The notes: generated from the sequence alone by a model not told the origin. Counted from the stretch's first letter, positions 1 to 8,305 are shown. The stretch: DNA of 64,000 nucleotides from Sulfurisoma sp. (GCA_030691075.1 JAUYFI010000022.1:1-64000), one strand, 5' to 3'. A program made the numbers and translations.

Positions 1-132
1 TCGAGGGGCGAAGATAACGTCCTGCCGAAAGGTCCCAAGTCAGCGCCGAAAACGGCGCCTTATTGCACCGTTACGCGCTCATCAGGGTGGGGGATTTTGA
101 AGTGGCCAAAGGTGGGGGAGTTTGGGTGGCCA
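1..132. mobile_element. Probable end of an IS21-like insertion sequence
   Basis: Two near-identical direct repeats, GGTGGGGGATTTTGAAG+TGGCC at 86-107 and GGTGGGGGAGTTTGGG+TGGCC at 111-131, are followed by CA at 131-132. Multiple internal repeats near the ends and a terminal CA are typical of IS21-family termini. Helicase homology begins immediately after this point. The transposase and helper genes would lie outside the window to the left. Family assignment is inference from the repeat style only. Confidence 0.4.
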
Positions 133-1269
133 TCGGGGTTCAGCGTCTACCAGGACCTGAGAAGGAAGCTCATCGAGATGGGAATGCCGGTTGCAGATAT
201 TGCCTTTATTCACGACTACGACAGTGACTCCCAAAAGGAGGAACTGTTCAAGGCGGTGCGAGAGGGGCGTGTGCGAGTAGTACTGGGCAGCACGCAAAAG
301 ATGGGGGTCGGCACCAATGTTCAAACCCGTCTTGCGGCGCTTCATCACCTGGACGCCCCGTGGCGTCCGTCTGACGTGGAACAGCGGGAAGGTCGCATCA
401 TTCGCCAGGGCAACCTGAACGAAGAAGTGCGTATCCACCGTTACGTCACGGAAGGCTCTTTCGATGCGTACATATGGCAGACCCTTGAGACCAAGGCGCG
501 CTTCATTGCCCAGGTCATGCAGGGGAATACCGGAATGCGTAGCGCGGAGGATGTGGAGTTGGCGGCGCTGTCATATGCTGAGGTGAAGGCACTGGCGTCA
601 GGGAATCCCCTGGTGCTGGAAAAGGCGGGTGTGGATACCGAGCTTGCCAAGCTGTCGCTCCTAAAATCTCAATGGGAGCAGCAGCAATGGAGAAACAAGT
701 CGGAGCTGGCCGCATTGCCCGGCCGCATCGAGTGTATTCAGCAACGGATCGCCGGCATGAAGGGCGATGTTGCCAACCGTCAGAACGTGACGGGAGACAG
801 CTTCCGCATGCAGATTGACGGCATGTGGTATTCGGACCGTACCGAAGTCACCAGGCAACTGGTGCTGCGGTTCAGCGTCGTGAAGCCGGGCGACACCCGG
901 GTAATCGGGCTGTTTGGCGGATTCCGGATGGCCATTCGCTCGCATGTGAAACGTGACTTTGGCAAGCGTCTTGTGCTCATCGGCAACGTGGAGCATGAGG
1001 CCGGGCATACGGACAACCCTAACGGGTTTATCCGTGTTCTCGAAAATCTGATGAACCGGATGGAACAGAGACTCGCAGAGGACCGCGACTACCTCACCCG
1101 GACGGAGAAGCGGATGAGCGACCTGAAGGCTGAGATTGCAAAGCAGTTTGACAAGGCGGATCGGCTGGCATGGCTGGCCTACCGTCAGAAAGAAATCGAC
1201 GCCGCCCTGGATCTATCGAAGGGCGATACGTCGGCGGTGGAAGAGGGCGAAATCTCTGAAACTGTTTGA
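133..1269 (+). pseudogene. 5'-truncated helicase / N12-class DNA methylase-like protein, C-terminal part
   Basis: About 378 codons matching the C-terminal helicase lobe of the very large SNF2-like proteins annotated as N12-class adenine-specific DNA methylases of plasmids, phages and islands. Visible are a motif-V-like segment (GSTQKMGVGTNVQ), a motif-VI-like segment (QREGRIIRQGN) and a coiled-coil-rich tail. The methylase domain and the first helicase lobe, which normally add more than a thousand residues, are missing. Homology starts at GFSVYQDL, directly after an IS21-like end, so the gene was cut by an insertion. The frame stays open into the IS through a TTG at 97, but those residues are IS-derived. 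It is unlikely to be functional. Confidence 0.75.
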
Positions 1270-1275
1270 ATCACT

Positions 1276-1302
1276 CCTTGTGGGGCATCGCGCCCCACAA
1301 GG
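1276..1302 (+). terminator. Hairpin after helicase fragment
   Basis: A perfect 11-base inverted repeat, CCTTGTGGGGC and GCCCCACAAGG, with a 5-base loop lies 6 bases after the stop of the helicase fragment. No T-tract follows, so it is either a weak or rho-assisted terminator or a structural 3' end. Confidence 0.45.
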
Positions 1303-1614
1303 GCGTGGTGCCCCATGTTGTCTTCGTGCGTGGCCGGGTACCGCAGTCGGCCACTGGTGGTTTCCTGGCAACTCAGTTTCGATGGCTCCTTTGCGGCAGC
1401 GAACTTGAAGGATTCAATTTCGGCTTTGTGCCCGTTGGAGACAGTCGAGGAAGATGGATGCAGACCTTGGCCGGGAATGCGGAAAACGGGGAAGCCGCCA
1501 TTCGATATGCGTTAGCGATAGTCTTCCCTGAACTTTGGCAATGCAGCGGTTGGAGCCATTCAGGTTTAGTGAATTCCAGACAAGGCCCGACCACAGCCGG
1601 ATCGAGCCTTGAAA
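1303..1614. other. Intergenic stretch without a recognisable gene
   Basis: About 310 bases between the helicase fragment and the convergent TraT-like gene. Short open frames exist on both strands, but none has a plausible ribosome binding site or a product I recognise. It may be decayed sequence from the same mobile region. Confidence 0.4.
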
Positions 1615-2340
1615 TCAGAGAAGATTGGCAATCACTCGCCCTAGCCGATCGAGCAGGGCATCGATAGTTTGATTGGCACGTACTCCTTCATCCCCAGCGT
1701 AGGCAGCGACACGCACGGTGTCCCGCAAGGCAAAATTGGTAAACGTGTCGGCCTCATCCGGTTCTTTGTGTTCAATCTTATTTCCGCCTATAACGAACCG
1801 ATCATTCTTCTTGTATTCCTTACGCACGACACCAATGTTGACATCACACAACGCAACGTAAGTCGAGTACTCACCAAAATTCCGTATCACCTCTTCAAGC
1901 GTAGCACCGGCAACGGCACCGAGAATAGCGCCTCCACCAGAACTAATCCCCCCGGGCCGCTTCGCCGTTTCGTAGCCTACTACGCCGCCAAGTAACGCGC
2001 CTAGTCCACTACTACTTCGAACACTTGCCCGTGAGACCGATTGCATCTGAAAGGCGTTTACGTCGACCACGATTCCAAAATCTTGATCGCTGATTTGATA
2101 GCCGGCCATACGCAATCCGGACTCGATTGAACCGCGCAAGCGCACAAGATCAAGGGCAGGGTCGCCCGAAGAATTGCGTATCCGTAGCTTGATCGTCCGG
2201 TTGGCAAACTGTGACGCGTCCACAAACAGATTCTTTGAGGTAGCGCTCCCAATTTGTAGGCCGCGTTGGTTTGTCGGCGACATTGATGAACATCCGGAGA
2301 TGATCAGCACCACGAAGGTGACAGCGAGCAGAAACCTCAT
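1615..2340 (-). CDS. TraT-like outer-membrane lipoprotein (surface exclusion / complement resistance family)
   Basis: A 241-residue lipoprotein. Residues 1-16 are a signal peptide ending in the lipobox ISGC, giving a lipidated Cys17. The rest resembles TraT of F-type plasmids: a SxxNLFVDASQF-like opening, a glycine-rich hydrophobic pair of segments around residues 105-150 (LGALLGGVVGYETAK, AILGAVAGATLEEV), a DVNIG strand and a C-terminal ANLL like the SIANIL end of TraT. TraT blocks mating-pair stabilisation and confers serum resistance. No conjugation genes are visible here, so that role is not implied. The ATG overlaps the stop of the upstream protease gene as ATGA, so the two are probably translationally coupled. 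Confidence 0.75.
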   Translation of the reverse strand: MRFLLAVTFVVLIISGCSSMSPTNQRGLQIGSATSKNLFVDASQFANRTIKLRIRNSSGDPALDLVRLRGSIESGLRMAGYQISDQDFGIVVDVNAFQMQSVSRASVRSSSGLGALLGGVVGYETAKRPGGISSGGGAILGAVAGATLEEVIRNFGEYSTYVALCDVNIGVVRKEYKKNDRFVIGGNKIEHKEPDEADTFTNFALRDTVRVAAYAGDEGVRANQTIDALLDRLGRVIANLL

Positions 2341-4718
2341 TTGTTTTTTCCTTCGAAGCGGTTGAGGTAGCTTCGTATTTCATTGAATGACACACTGAAG
2401 TTTAGGTTCTGGCTCGCCTTGTCGACGCGGGTCCAGTCATTGACTCCTATTACTGCATCCTTCAAGAATAGCGGACCTCCAGAGTTTCCAGGGCTGATCG
2501 GAGTATCGGTCTGGATAAATTCGACTAACGCGCTTGATTTAATGACAGCGCTGCTTTGCGTGCGTACAGCACTGACTACACCACGAGTGATGGTGAACTC
2601 ATAGCCTTTCGGGTGGCCTATCGCCTCAACTGTTTCTCCAAGTTTGATTGTTCCGCTGTGAATTTTCACTGGCTTGCCGGCAGTCTGTACCTTGACTAAA
2701 GCTAGATCGAGGCGAACATCATGGTCGATAACCTTGCCGAAAGTCTTAGTTCCATCATAGAAGGCAATCTCCACAAGATTGGTTTTGTCGACCACATGGT
2801 AGGCGGTTAGTACCAAGTCTGGTGTGACATAAAATCCAGTTCCGACGGATTTTGCAGTCTTGACGATTACCACACTGTCGAAACGCTCATCCGCAATGGT
2901 GCCCGAGTCACGGGTACCTGGCGTGGAGTCACTACGCATCGCAAGGGTCTTAGATTCTCCACCCTTGACGACGGTCTTGGGATCACTGCCCTTCGCATAG
3001 ATAGGCGCGGCAGCGGCATACTTGCGCGATGACAAAGGCTTGACAAACGCCTCGACAGTCGTAAACGGTTCGCTCTCTGCCGATGCAAGGTTTTTTGGAT
3101 CGAAGAGATCAGAGAGCTTGAGTGTAACCGGCTTCTTCTCCCACGCCGTAACGTCATCTTCTTTTTGGCTGTTCCTGAGAATGGAGCTGCGATCGGGATC
3201 GTTTTCCTCGACGTTGTAGGACACACTGAATTTTTCGTGGTCCTTGATCTCAAAGTAGCTCGACAACACTTTCTTCTTCTTGACGTCGATCACGTAGTAA
3301 TCGACCCGCGCTACCTTAGATGCGCTGATATCCACCAATTGATAATTGTATTGAGAGTAGACCGGCTTAGTGAGTGTCTGCGACGTACGAGCTAGGGCTG
3401 CTGATTTGTCGTTTACGGTCGACTCGGAAATTCCTTCGCTGAGGCCGCGCAGGCCCCCCGCCAAAGCACAAGCCCAGCCACTACCGTAGCAAGGTCTGCT
3501 TCCCTCGATCGCGCTTTGCATCTTGGCCTTCTGCATGTCGGCCAGAGCTTGCTGGTAGTCGGTCATCGCGGTCACATATTCGGGATTTGGTTCTTGGCGT
3601 GTTCCGGTTTGTGTCTTGCTCGTCTGATCGCGTTTGTTTTTGAACTCGCGATAAATCTTTGCCGCAGACAGATCAGTTACGAACAAGTAGTCGTAGTTTG
3701 TGACTTTATCGCTTCCGAGCATCGCTTCCTTTGCGTCTTCGAGAGCAATGCCGTAGTCCTTCGCGAAGGAAATCTCGAAGTCGAAGACGTTGCGATCACG
3801 AAAACTGGTTGCAGTGAGATCGACATACCCGACCTTGACCACACCTTCCAAACCACTCCTGCTCCCGTACTTCTTCACGAGTTCTCGTACTTCGGCAAGC
3901 TCATTGAGGTCAATCCGCCCGTCGGCCAGCAATCGTTCCTTTGCCTTCTTAAGTTCGAACTCGTCGATCAGCCTTTGTCGCGTAGTGGGCGCCATAAAAC
4001 GGGCCACTCGCGCAGCAATAGCGCTGCGCTCACTATCGGACGACGCGCTGTTGATGATGCTCGCAATTTTTTCTTGGAAAGCTGACGATGACGCGTATTC
4101 ATTGAGGACAAAGGAGCGCCCCGGATAATCTGGTGGAAGGTTGCCGCTCTCGATTACTTGGTCGAAAGTAGTCGCGAAGCTACGATTTCGACTATTTGCA
4201 AAGAGTTTGCTGACTCTTTCGAGTTCGGCAAGAAGTGTCTTAATCGAATCAGTCCCAGCGCCACTGACAACAAGCAACTCCTCACCCTGAACCTTGGCCG
4301 CGAGTGTTGCACTGTTGCGAAGCAGGGTGCTAGCGGACAACCAACTCGCAGGCTCACCAATCAAAGCTAGGCCACGCAGCTTACTGATGGAGTTATCGAC
4401 CTCAGTGCGATACTCGGCTTTGTAACGCCAATCTCCGAGAGCTACCAATTCTTTCGGTACGGGACGCTTTCCTTCGGCATAACGCTTACCGAAGTAGTCC
4501 TTATAGTGTTCGCGAAAATAGCTGCGAGCTTCCTCGAACTTGCTCGCCTCGACGAGTCGGCGAAACTCAGGGCCAATGGTGTCGAAGGGATTGAAAGCAC
4601 TAAGTGCTTGAAAAACGTTCTGTTGCCCGTCGCTCGTAGGGCCTTGCGTTGTCACACACCCGGACAGCATTACAGCCAGTCCTGTAGCGAGGAGCGGAGA
4701 GTAAAGGAGCCTAGTCAT
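2337..4718 (-). CDS. Large lipoprotein with C-terminal trypsin-like (S1/HtrA-type) serine protease domain
   Basis: A 793-residue protein starting at the ATG at 4718, chosen because it gives a clean lipoprotein signal peptide ending LSGC near residue 21. A longer frame reaches 4799 but lacks a signal at its start. The first ~600 residues are unrecognised; they are mostly helical, with a glycine-rich patch (CALAGGLRGLSEG) that could contact membrane. The last ~190 residues are a chymotrypsin-fold protease with the triad His641 (TAYHVV), Asp671 (RLDLALV) and Ser746 (GNSGGP). No PDZ domain follows. Base composition is lower in GC than the core genes, suggesting acquisition. It is the first gene of an operon with the TraT-like lipoprotein, and both should end up in the envelope. 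Confidence 0.75.
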   Translation of the reverse strand: MTRLLYSPLLATGLAVMLSGCVTTQGPTSDGQQNVFQALSAFNPFDTIGPEFRRLVEASKFEEARSYFREHYKDYFGKRYAEGKRPVPKELVALGDWRYKAEYRTEVDNSISKLRGLALIGEPASWLSASTLLRNSATLAAKVQGEELLVVSGAGTDSIKTLLAELERVSKLFANSRNRSFATTFDQVIESGNLPPDYPGRSFVLNEYASSSAFQEKIASIINSASSDSERSAIAARVARFMAPTTRQRLIDEFELKKAKERLLADGRIDLNELAEVRELVKKYGSRSGLEGVVKVGYVDLTATSFRDRNVFDFEISFAKDYGIALEDAKEAMLGSDKVTNYDYLFVTDLSAAKIYREFKNKRDQTSKTQTGTRQEPNPEYVTAMTDYQQALADMQKAKMQSAIEGSRPCYGSGWACALAGGLRGLSEGISESTVNDKSAALARTSQTLTKPVYSQYNYQLVDISASKVARVDYYVIDVKKKKVLSSYFEIKDHEKFSVSYNVEENDPDRSSILRNSQKEDDVTAWEKKPVTLKLSDLFDPKNLASAESEPFTTVEAFVKPLSSRKYAAAAPIYAKGSDPKTVVKGGESKTLAMRSDSTPGTRDSGTIADERFDSVVIVKTAKSVGTGFYVTPDLVLTAYHVVDKTNLVEIAFYDGTKTFGKVIDHDVRLDLALVKVQTAGKPVKIHSGTIKLGETVEAIGHPKGYEFTITRGVVSAVRTQSSAVIKSSALVEFIQTDTPISPGNSGGPLFLKDAVIGVNDWTRVDKASQNLNFSVSFNEIRSYLNRFEGKNK

Positions 4719-4800
4719 AATGAGACGGAACCCATGGACTTGGAAGCCAACCCACAAAAGCAGCCCAGACTCCCGCGGCGAGATTGCAATACTTCGCACT

Positions 4801-4829
4801 CTATTACTAAAGCGATACCGTCAATACAA
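4801..4829 (-). promoter_or_regulatory. Candidate sigma70-type promoter of the protease-TraT operon
   Basis: Read on the minus strand: TTGTAT (4829-4824), a 17-base spacer, then TAATAG (4806-4801), about 80 bases upstream of the protease start. An overlapping TTGACG at 4824-4819 is an alternative -35 element with poorer spacing. The surrounding 4750-4990 stretch is AT-rich and has no gene. Confidence 0.4.
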
Positions 4830-4992
4830 ATCATATAGTTATGTTACTCCTGCGTACGCCGTATGTGTTGATAGAAGGCAAGCTACTCAAGGCCATCGAA
4901 GACATCACAAGTGCCTGTCTAAGTTGAAGCACGCCACCTCGCTTGACCGATCATCTTCGACCTTCTGAAGTGAACTACATTCGCGTTGGATT

Positions 4993-5014
4993 GTGCAACT
5001 TCTTTTCTGTAAAT
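4993..5014. repeat. Left terminal inverted repeat of the IS256-family element
   Basis: Begins GTGCAACTTC and ends CTGTAAAT. It matches the inverted complement of 6378-6399 except for a small central block. Confidence 0.7.
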
Positions 5015-5045
5015 ATTCCCGGGCGATTCCATTGGGATGATGAGA

Positions 5046-6212
5046 TCAGTCTTTCAAGTTGAGATGGATTTTGCCTGTCATCCAGTCCTCGTCGCACTCG
5101 GCCAGCAGGGCCGAGACGAGGCGAAGGCAGGACGCGGTGTTGGGGAAGATCGATGCGACACGAGTGCGGCGCTTGATCTCGCGATTGATGCGTTCGAGGC
5201 CATTGGTGGTACGCAGCCGAACTCGTTGCCCATGCGGCAAGTCGAACACCGCGAAGCCGTCAGGCAGGTTCTCCTCGGCCCACTGGGCGAGCTTGGGCGA
5301 ATCAGTGGCCCAGAGCTCGATAGTCTGCTTCATGAGGCGTTCAGCCTCGGCTCGATCCGGCGCATTGAAGATCGCCCGAATCCGTTGCGCCACGGGTTTG
5401 CGCTGATCGAGGCGGGTGACATACGCTTGCGCGTTCTGCTGCAAATGAAACTGGCAGCGCTGCCAGGGCACACTGGGCAAGGTCGCCCGGCGTGCCGCGT
5501 TGAGTCCGGCATGAGCGTCGGAGACGATCAGCTTGACGCCCTTGAGGCCGCGCCGGATCAGGCTGTCGAGAAAGGTTCGCCAATGGACCTCCGCCTCGGA
5601 CAAAGCCACCGACACGCCCAATACCCGGCGATGGCCATCTTTCGTGATGCCGGTCGCCACCAGCACGGCGCAGTCGACCAGTCGTCCGCCTTCGCGCACC
5701 CGCTCGTAGCGGGCATCAAGAAAGAGGTAGGGCATTTCATCCAGAGGTCGTTCGCGCCAGGCGGCCAGGCCGGTATCGAGTTGCTCGGCGGCGCGGCTGA
5801 CCTGGGTCGAGGAGATCGATACCTCCGGCCCCAGCAGTTTCACCAGGATGTCCGTTACCTTGCGGGTGGAGACGCCCTGAACGTACATCTCGGCCAGCGC
5901 GATATTCAGCGCCTGTTCGGTGCGAGTGCCTTTCTCCAGGGCGCTGGGGTAGAACCCGCCGCCGCGCACCTGGGGCACGTCGAAGGTCAGTTCGCCGACG
6001 CGGGTCATGACGGTCTTCGGCTTGAAGCCGTTGGCGTAGTCGATGCGATCGGCAGTGCGTTCATGCGGTTGGGCATTGAGAAAGTGGTTACGTTCGATCT
6101 TGCTCGCTTCATTGACCAGGATGCGCAGCGCTTCGCCGGCGCCGTCCAATCCGTTGGTCAGCAATGCCGCAAAAGCGGCGTCCAAGGGGTGATGCTCTAC
6201 ACGGTGCGCCAT
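5046..6212 (-). CDS. IS256-family (Mutator-type) transposase
   Basis: A 388-residue DDE transposase, full length for the family. Catalytic acids are visible as Asp166 (YLFLDARYE), Asp232 (LIVSDAHAGL) and Glu340 (TTNGLERINREIKRR). The C/H signature CQFH lies at about 253-256. No frameshift or stop interrupts the gene, so the element may still be active. It fills nearly the whole element. Between its start and the right inverted repeat is a ~165-base leader with a strong secondary structure. Confidence 0.93.
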   Translation of the reverse strand: MAHRVEHHPLDAAFAALLTNGLDGAGEALRILVNEASKIERNHFLNAQPHERTADRIDYANGFKPKTVMTRVGELTFDVPQVRGGGFYPSALEKGTRTEQALNIALAEMYVQGVSTRKVTDILVKLLGPEVSISSTQVSRAAEQLDTGLAAWRERPLDEMPYLFLDARYERVREGGRLVDCAVLVATGITKDGHRRVLGVSVALSEAEVHWRTFLDSLIRRGLKGVKLIVSDAHAGLNAARRATLPSVPWQRCQFHLQQNAQAYVTRLDQRKPVAQRIRAIFNAPDRAEAERLMKQTIELWATDSPKLAQWAEENLPDGFAVFDLPHGQRVRLRTTNGLERINREIKRRTRVASIFPNTASCLRLVSALLAECDEDWMTGKIHLNLKD

Positions 6213-6290
6213 ATGGTCGACTCCTTCGTGGGAATGGGTAAGAATGCCCCGAAGAAATCGCCCGCGGGTGCTGCCTGCCGGAGTTTCGCC

Positions 6291-6359
6291 GCGAGGCTGT
6301 GCCGTCCTTCGCTCTTCGGGCGCTACGCGCCCTCATCGCTACGGCCGACACAGCCTCGC
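6291..6359 (-). other. Structured leader (long hairpin) upstream of the transposase
   Basis: Outer arms GCGAGGCTGTG (6291-6301) and CACAGCCTCGC (6349-6359) are perfect complements. Inside them GCCGT (6301-6305) pairs with ACGGC (6341-6345), and GGGCGC pairs with GCGCCC further in. It sits in the transposase 5' leader, inside the IS. Such structures in insertion sequences often limit transposase expression from read-through transcripts; that role is inference. Confidence 0.55.
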
Positions 6360-6377
6360 AAAACCAGCAGGTTACGA

Positions 6378-6399
6378 ATTTACAGAACGGATGTTGCAC
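6378..6399. repeat. Right terminal inverted repeat of the IS256-family element
   Basis: Begins ATTTACAGAAC and ends GTTGCAC. It pairs with 4993-5014. Confidence 0.7.
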
Positions 6400-6990
6400 T
6401 AACTCCTTCGCCGACACGATGTTCAGTCCGAGCTTTTTCTTGAGCGCTCCTGCGAATGTGCCGCGTACTGTATGCGCCTGCCAGCCGGTGGATTCCATGA
6501 TCTGCTGGACCGTTGCACCCTCGCCGCGCATCAGCATTTGGACAACCGTGGCCTGCTTGCCGCCCTCGCGGGTGCGAGGCTTGGTGTCGGTGCGGTCTTT
6601 TGCCCAGTTGGCCTCTGCGGCCGTCACGGCGGCCTCGACCTCGGGGTCTGGGGTAACAGGCGCAGGCACTTTGCGTTTGCGCCCAACGGCGGCGTAGGCC
6701 GCATCGGTCAAGTAGTACTCGACGTGGCCGGAATGTTGAAACTTGGTGATCAGCTCGCGAGCGAGCAGCCCATCGATGACGGCGGTTTTTGCACCGCCGC
6801 GCAGATTGGTCGGCAGCACCTCGTCCAGCCCTGCATCCACCCGCCCAAGATCGCCGACGTAGCCCCAATGGACGGCATCGGAATCGTGGCCGAAGTGGTC
6901 GTTGGTGAGTCGCTGTAGCCGTTCCAGTTTTGCGTGGATGGCGGCAGTGCGGGCGAGGTAGGCATCGAGGGCGTTTTGCTTGGTGTTCAT
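6400..6990 (-). pseudogene. DUF3489-domain protein, 3' end cut by the IS
   Basis: The ATG at 6990 opens a frame whose C-terminal half is the DUF3489 domain (ATVVQMLMRGEGATVQQIM, then STGWQAHTVRGTFAGALKKK), a short helix-turn-helix-like domain common on mobile elements and of unknown function. Family members normally continue about 20 residues past KKLGLNIVSAKE to an aromatic/Arg-rich end. Here the frame enters the IS right end just after SAKEL and runs on as IS-encoded residues to a stop near 6109. The missing codons are not found on the far side of the IS. About 197 native codons remain. It is divergent from the VapBC module. Confidence 0.7.
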
Positions 6991-7099
6991 CGTGGGCTCC
7001 GTGATGTGATTGACGACGCCACCATGAACGCGCTGTTCAATCAGGAAGCCAAGCTGAATTCGACAATCGTTCTGTGCCGATTGCATGTCATCGCTTCGA

Positions 7100-7126
7100 G
7101 TATTACAATCAATATTGCCGTAATAC
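7100..7126 (+). promoter_or_regulatory. Dyad operator in front of the first VapBC module
   Basis: GTATTAC (7100-7106) and GTAATAC (7120-7126) are perfect inverted arms around a second palindrome, CAATATTG (7110-7117). The dyad overlaps the region where the antitoxin promoter should lie and ends just before the AAGGAG ribosome binding site. AbrB-type antitoxins usually repress their own operon through such sites, which makes this the likely binding site. Confidence 0.5.
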
Positions 7127-7141
7127 AAAAGGAGTTATGCC

Positions 7142-7381
7142 ATGTCGACGACACTTACCAGCAAGGGTCAGGTCACCATCCCCAAGCAGATTCGCGATGC
7201 GCTGAATCTGGCACCCGGCTGTTCGGTGGATTTTGCGGTCAATCGCGAAGGCGATGTCGTCATTCACAAGGTAGGCGCGAGGACGAGTCGCAAGCCCGAC
7301 CGCTTCGAATCTGCCCGTGGCAAGGCTGACGTCAAATGGCGAACTGATGACCTGATGGCGCTACTGCGTGGCGAAGGCTGA
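7142..7381 (+). CDS. AbrB/MazE-fold antitoxin (VapB type)
   Basis: A 79-residue protein. Residues 1-47 form a SpoVT/AbrB swapped-hairpin DNA-binding domain (TLTSKGQVTIPKQIRDALNL, then PGCSVDF). The remaining C-terminal tail would wrap the toxin. AAGGAG lies 7 bases before the ATG. The stop overlaps the next ATG by one base (TGATG), the usual antitoxin-toxin coupling. It should neutralise the PIN toxin and repress the operon through the dyad just upstream. Confidence 0.9.
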   Translation: MSTTLTSKGQVTIPKQIRDALNLAPGCSVDFAVNREGDVVIHKVGARTSRKPDRFESARGKADVKWRTDDLMALLRGEG

Positions 7382-7791
7382 TGTTGCTGGTCGATACCAA
7401 CGTACTGGTGGACGTTCTGGAGAACGATCCGGAATGGGCGGACTGGTCGATTGGCCAACTGCGTGCCCAGTCGAAAGTTCACCGGCTGGCGATCAACCCG
7501 ATCATCTACTCCGAACTGTCGCTGACCTTCTCGACCGTCGAGGCACTGGACAAAACTATCGAGGAGCTTGGACTGGCAATGCTCGAGTTGCCTCGTCCGG
7601 CCCTGTTCTTGGCTGGCAAGGCCTTTGTGCGCTACCGCCGACAAGGTGGCACCAAAAACAACGTGCTTGCCGACTTCTTTATCGGCGCACATGCAGCCGT
7701 ATCACGCTATCCGCTGCTGACCCGCGATACTCGTCGTTACAGTTCCTATTTCGCCGATGTGAAACTGATCGCGCCAAGCGTCTCCACATGA
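7381..7791 (+). CDS. PIN-domain ribonuclease toxin (VapC type)
   Basis: A 136-residue PIN domain. Acidic metal-binding residues are visible at Asp5 (LLVDTNVLVD), a mid-chain Glu (IIYSELSL), Asp in VLADFFIGAHA and Asp in LTRDTRRY. VapC toxins are Mg-dependent endoribonucleases that cut tRNA or rRNA. The gene is intact and is translated from an ATG overlapping the antitoxin stop. It lies in the mobile region, where such modules commonly stabilise the surrounding DNA. Confidence 0.9.
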   Translation: MLLVDTNVLVDVLENDPEWADWSIGQLRAQSKVHRLAINPIIYSELSLTFSTVEALDKTIEELGLAMLELPRPALFLAGKAFVRYRRQGGTKNNVLADFFIGAHAAVSRYPLLTRDTRRYSSYFADVKLIAPSVST

Positions 7792-7871
7792 ATCAATTGA
7801 AAATCATCGAGATATGTGGAGTCGAAGGCTCAAACTATAAGGATCTTATGTGCTGACTGAATTGGGGTTGA

Positions 7872-8129
7872 CCGGTAACGCGCAGTATCCCGTTCGAACA
7901 GTTGGGCGGTTTGCTCAGTGGCGCCTATTCACTGCACGGTGGGGTGATTCGGGATGGTGCTGGACGCATCGTGTCGCATCTTGTCTCAAGTGGTGCCCCG
8001 AACGCATTGACGAGCCTCGTGCCAGGTCTGAATACCCTGAGTTCTGTGGTCGCCAATGGCCAGCTATACAGTCTTGGCCGCGATGTGGCTGCCAGATCAG
8101 TCCTTTCGCTCATTCAGCGGAAAACTTGA
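7872..8129 (+). pseudogene. Remnant of an unrecognised accessory ORF
   Basis: The frame opens after a stop at 7869 without an ATG and reads a coherent protein-like segment: SIPFEQLGGLLSGAYSLHGG, then GVIRDGAGRIVSHLV, then LYSLGRDVA. It stops at 8129 after a changed tail. The opening resembles the N-terminus of hypothetical proteins seen on accessory islands, which usually continue with a hydrophobic segment that is absent here. I cannot name a function. The likely status is a 3'-truncated fragment. The bases on either side (7792-7871 and 8130-8210) hold nothing I recognise. Confidence 0.35.
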
Positions 8130-8210
8130 CGGCATCCATCAGAAACCCGCAGCGTTACTCATTGGTTCCAATAGCGAGTCGTTCGGTAGCAAACTGCACA
8201 CCACCAATTT

Positions 8211-8305
8211 TCACCTTCGGCGTTTGCGCCGAATCGGCTCGACCTTGTAGCCGGCGGGGCTCTCGACGAAGGCGATGACGGCGCCGCCGTGTTTCGGCGG
8301 CCCCC
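8211..8305 (-). pseudogene. gloA: C-terminal remnant of lactoylglutathione lyase
   Basis: Immediately after the stop of the YgjP gene, the minus strand reads KHGGAVIAFVESPAGYKVEP and then a basic tail to a stop at 8211. This matches the last ~25 residues of glyoxalase I (typically KxGxTVIAFVEDPDGYKxEL). The first ~100 codons, including the start and metal ligands, are gone. gloA is expected next to this metallopeptidase gene in related genomes. The deletion joins the core chromosome to the accessory region on its left. Confidence 0.7.

Larger units (their letters stand above)
4993..6399. mobile_element. IS256-family insertion sequence (about 1.4 kb)
   Basis: One Mutator-type transposase gene is bounded by imperfect 22-base inverted repeats: left end GTGCAACTTCTTTTCTGTAAAT without its last bases (4993-5014), and its counterpart (6378-6399) reading ATTTACAGAA then GTTGCAC. 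About 18 of 22 positions match. The length fits the family. I see no matching 8-9 base target duplication in the flanks (GTTGGATT on the left, TAACTCCT on the right). Confidence 0.8.
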
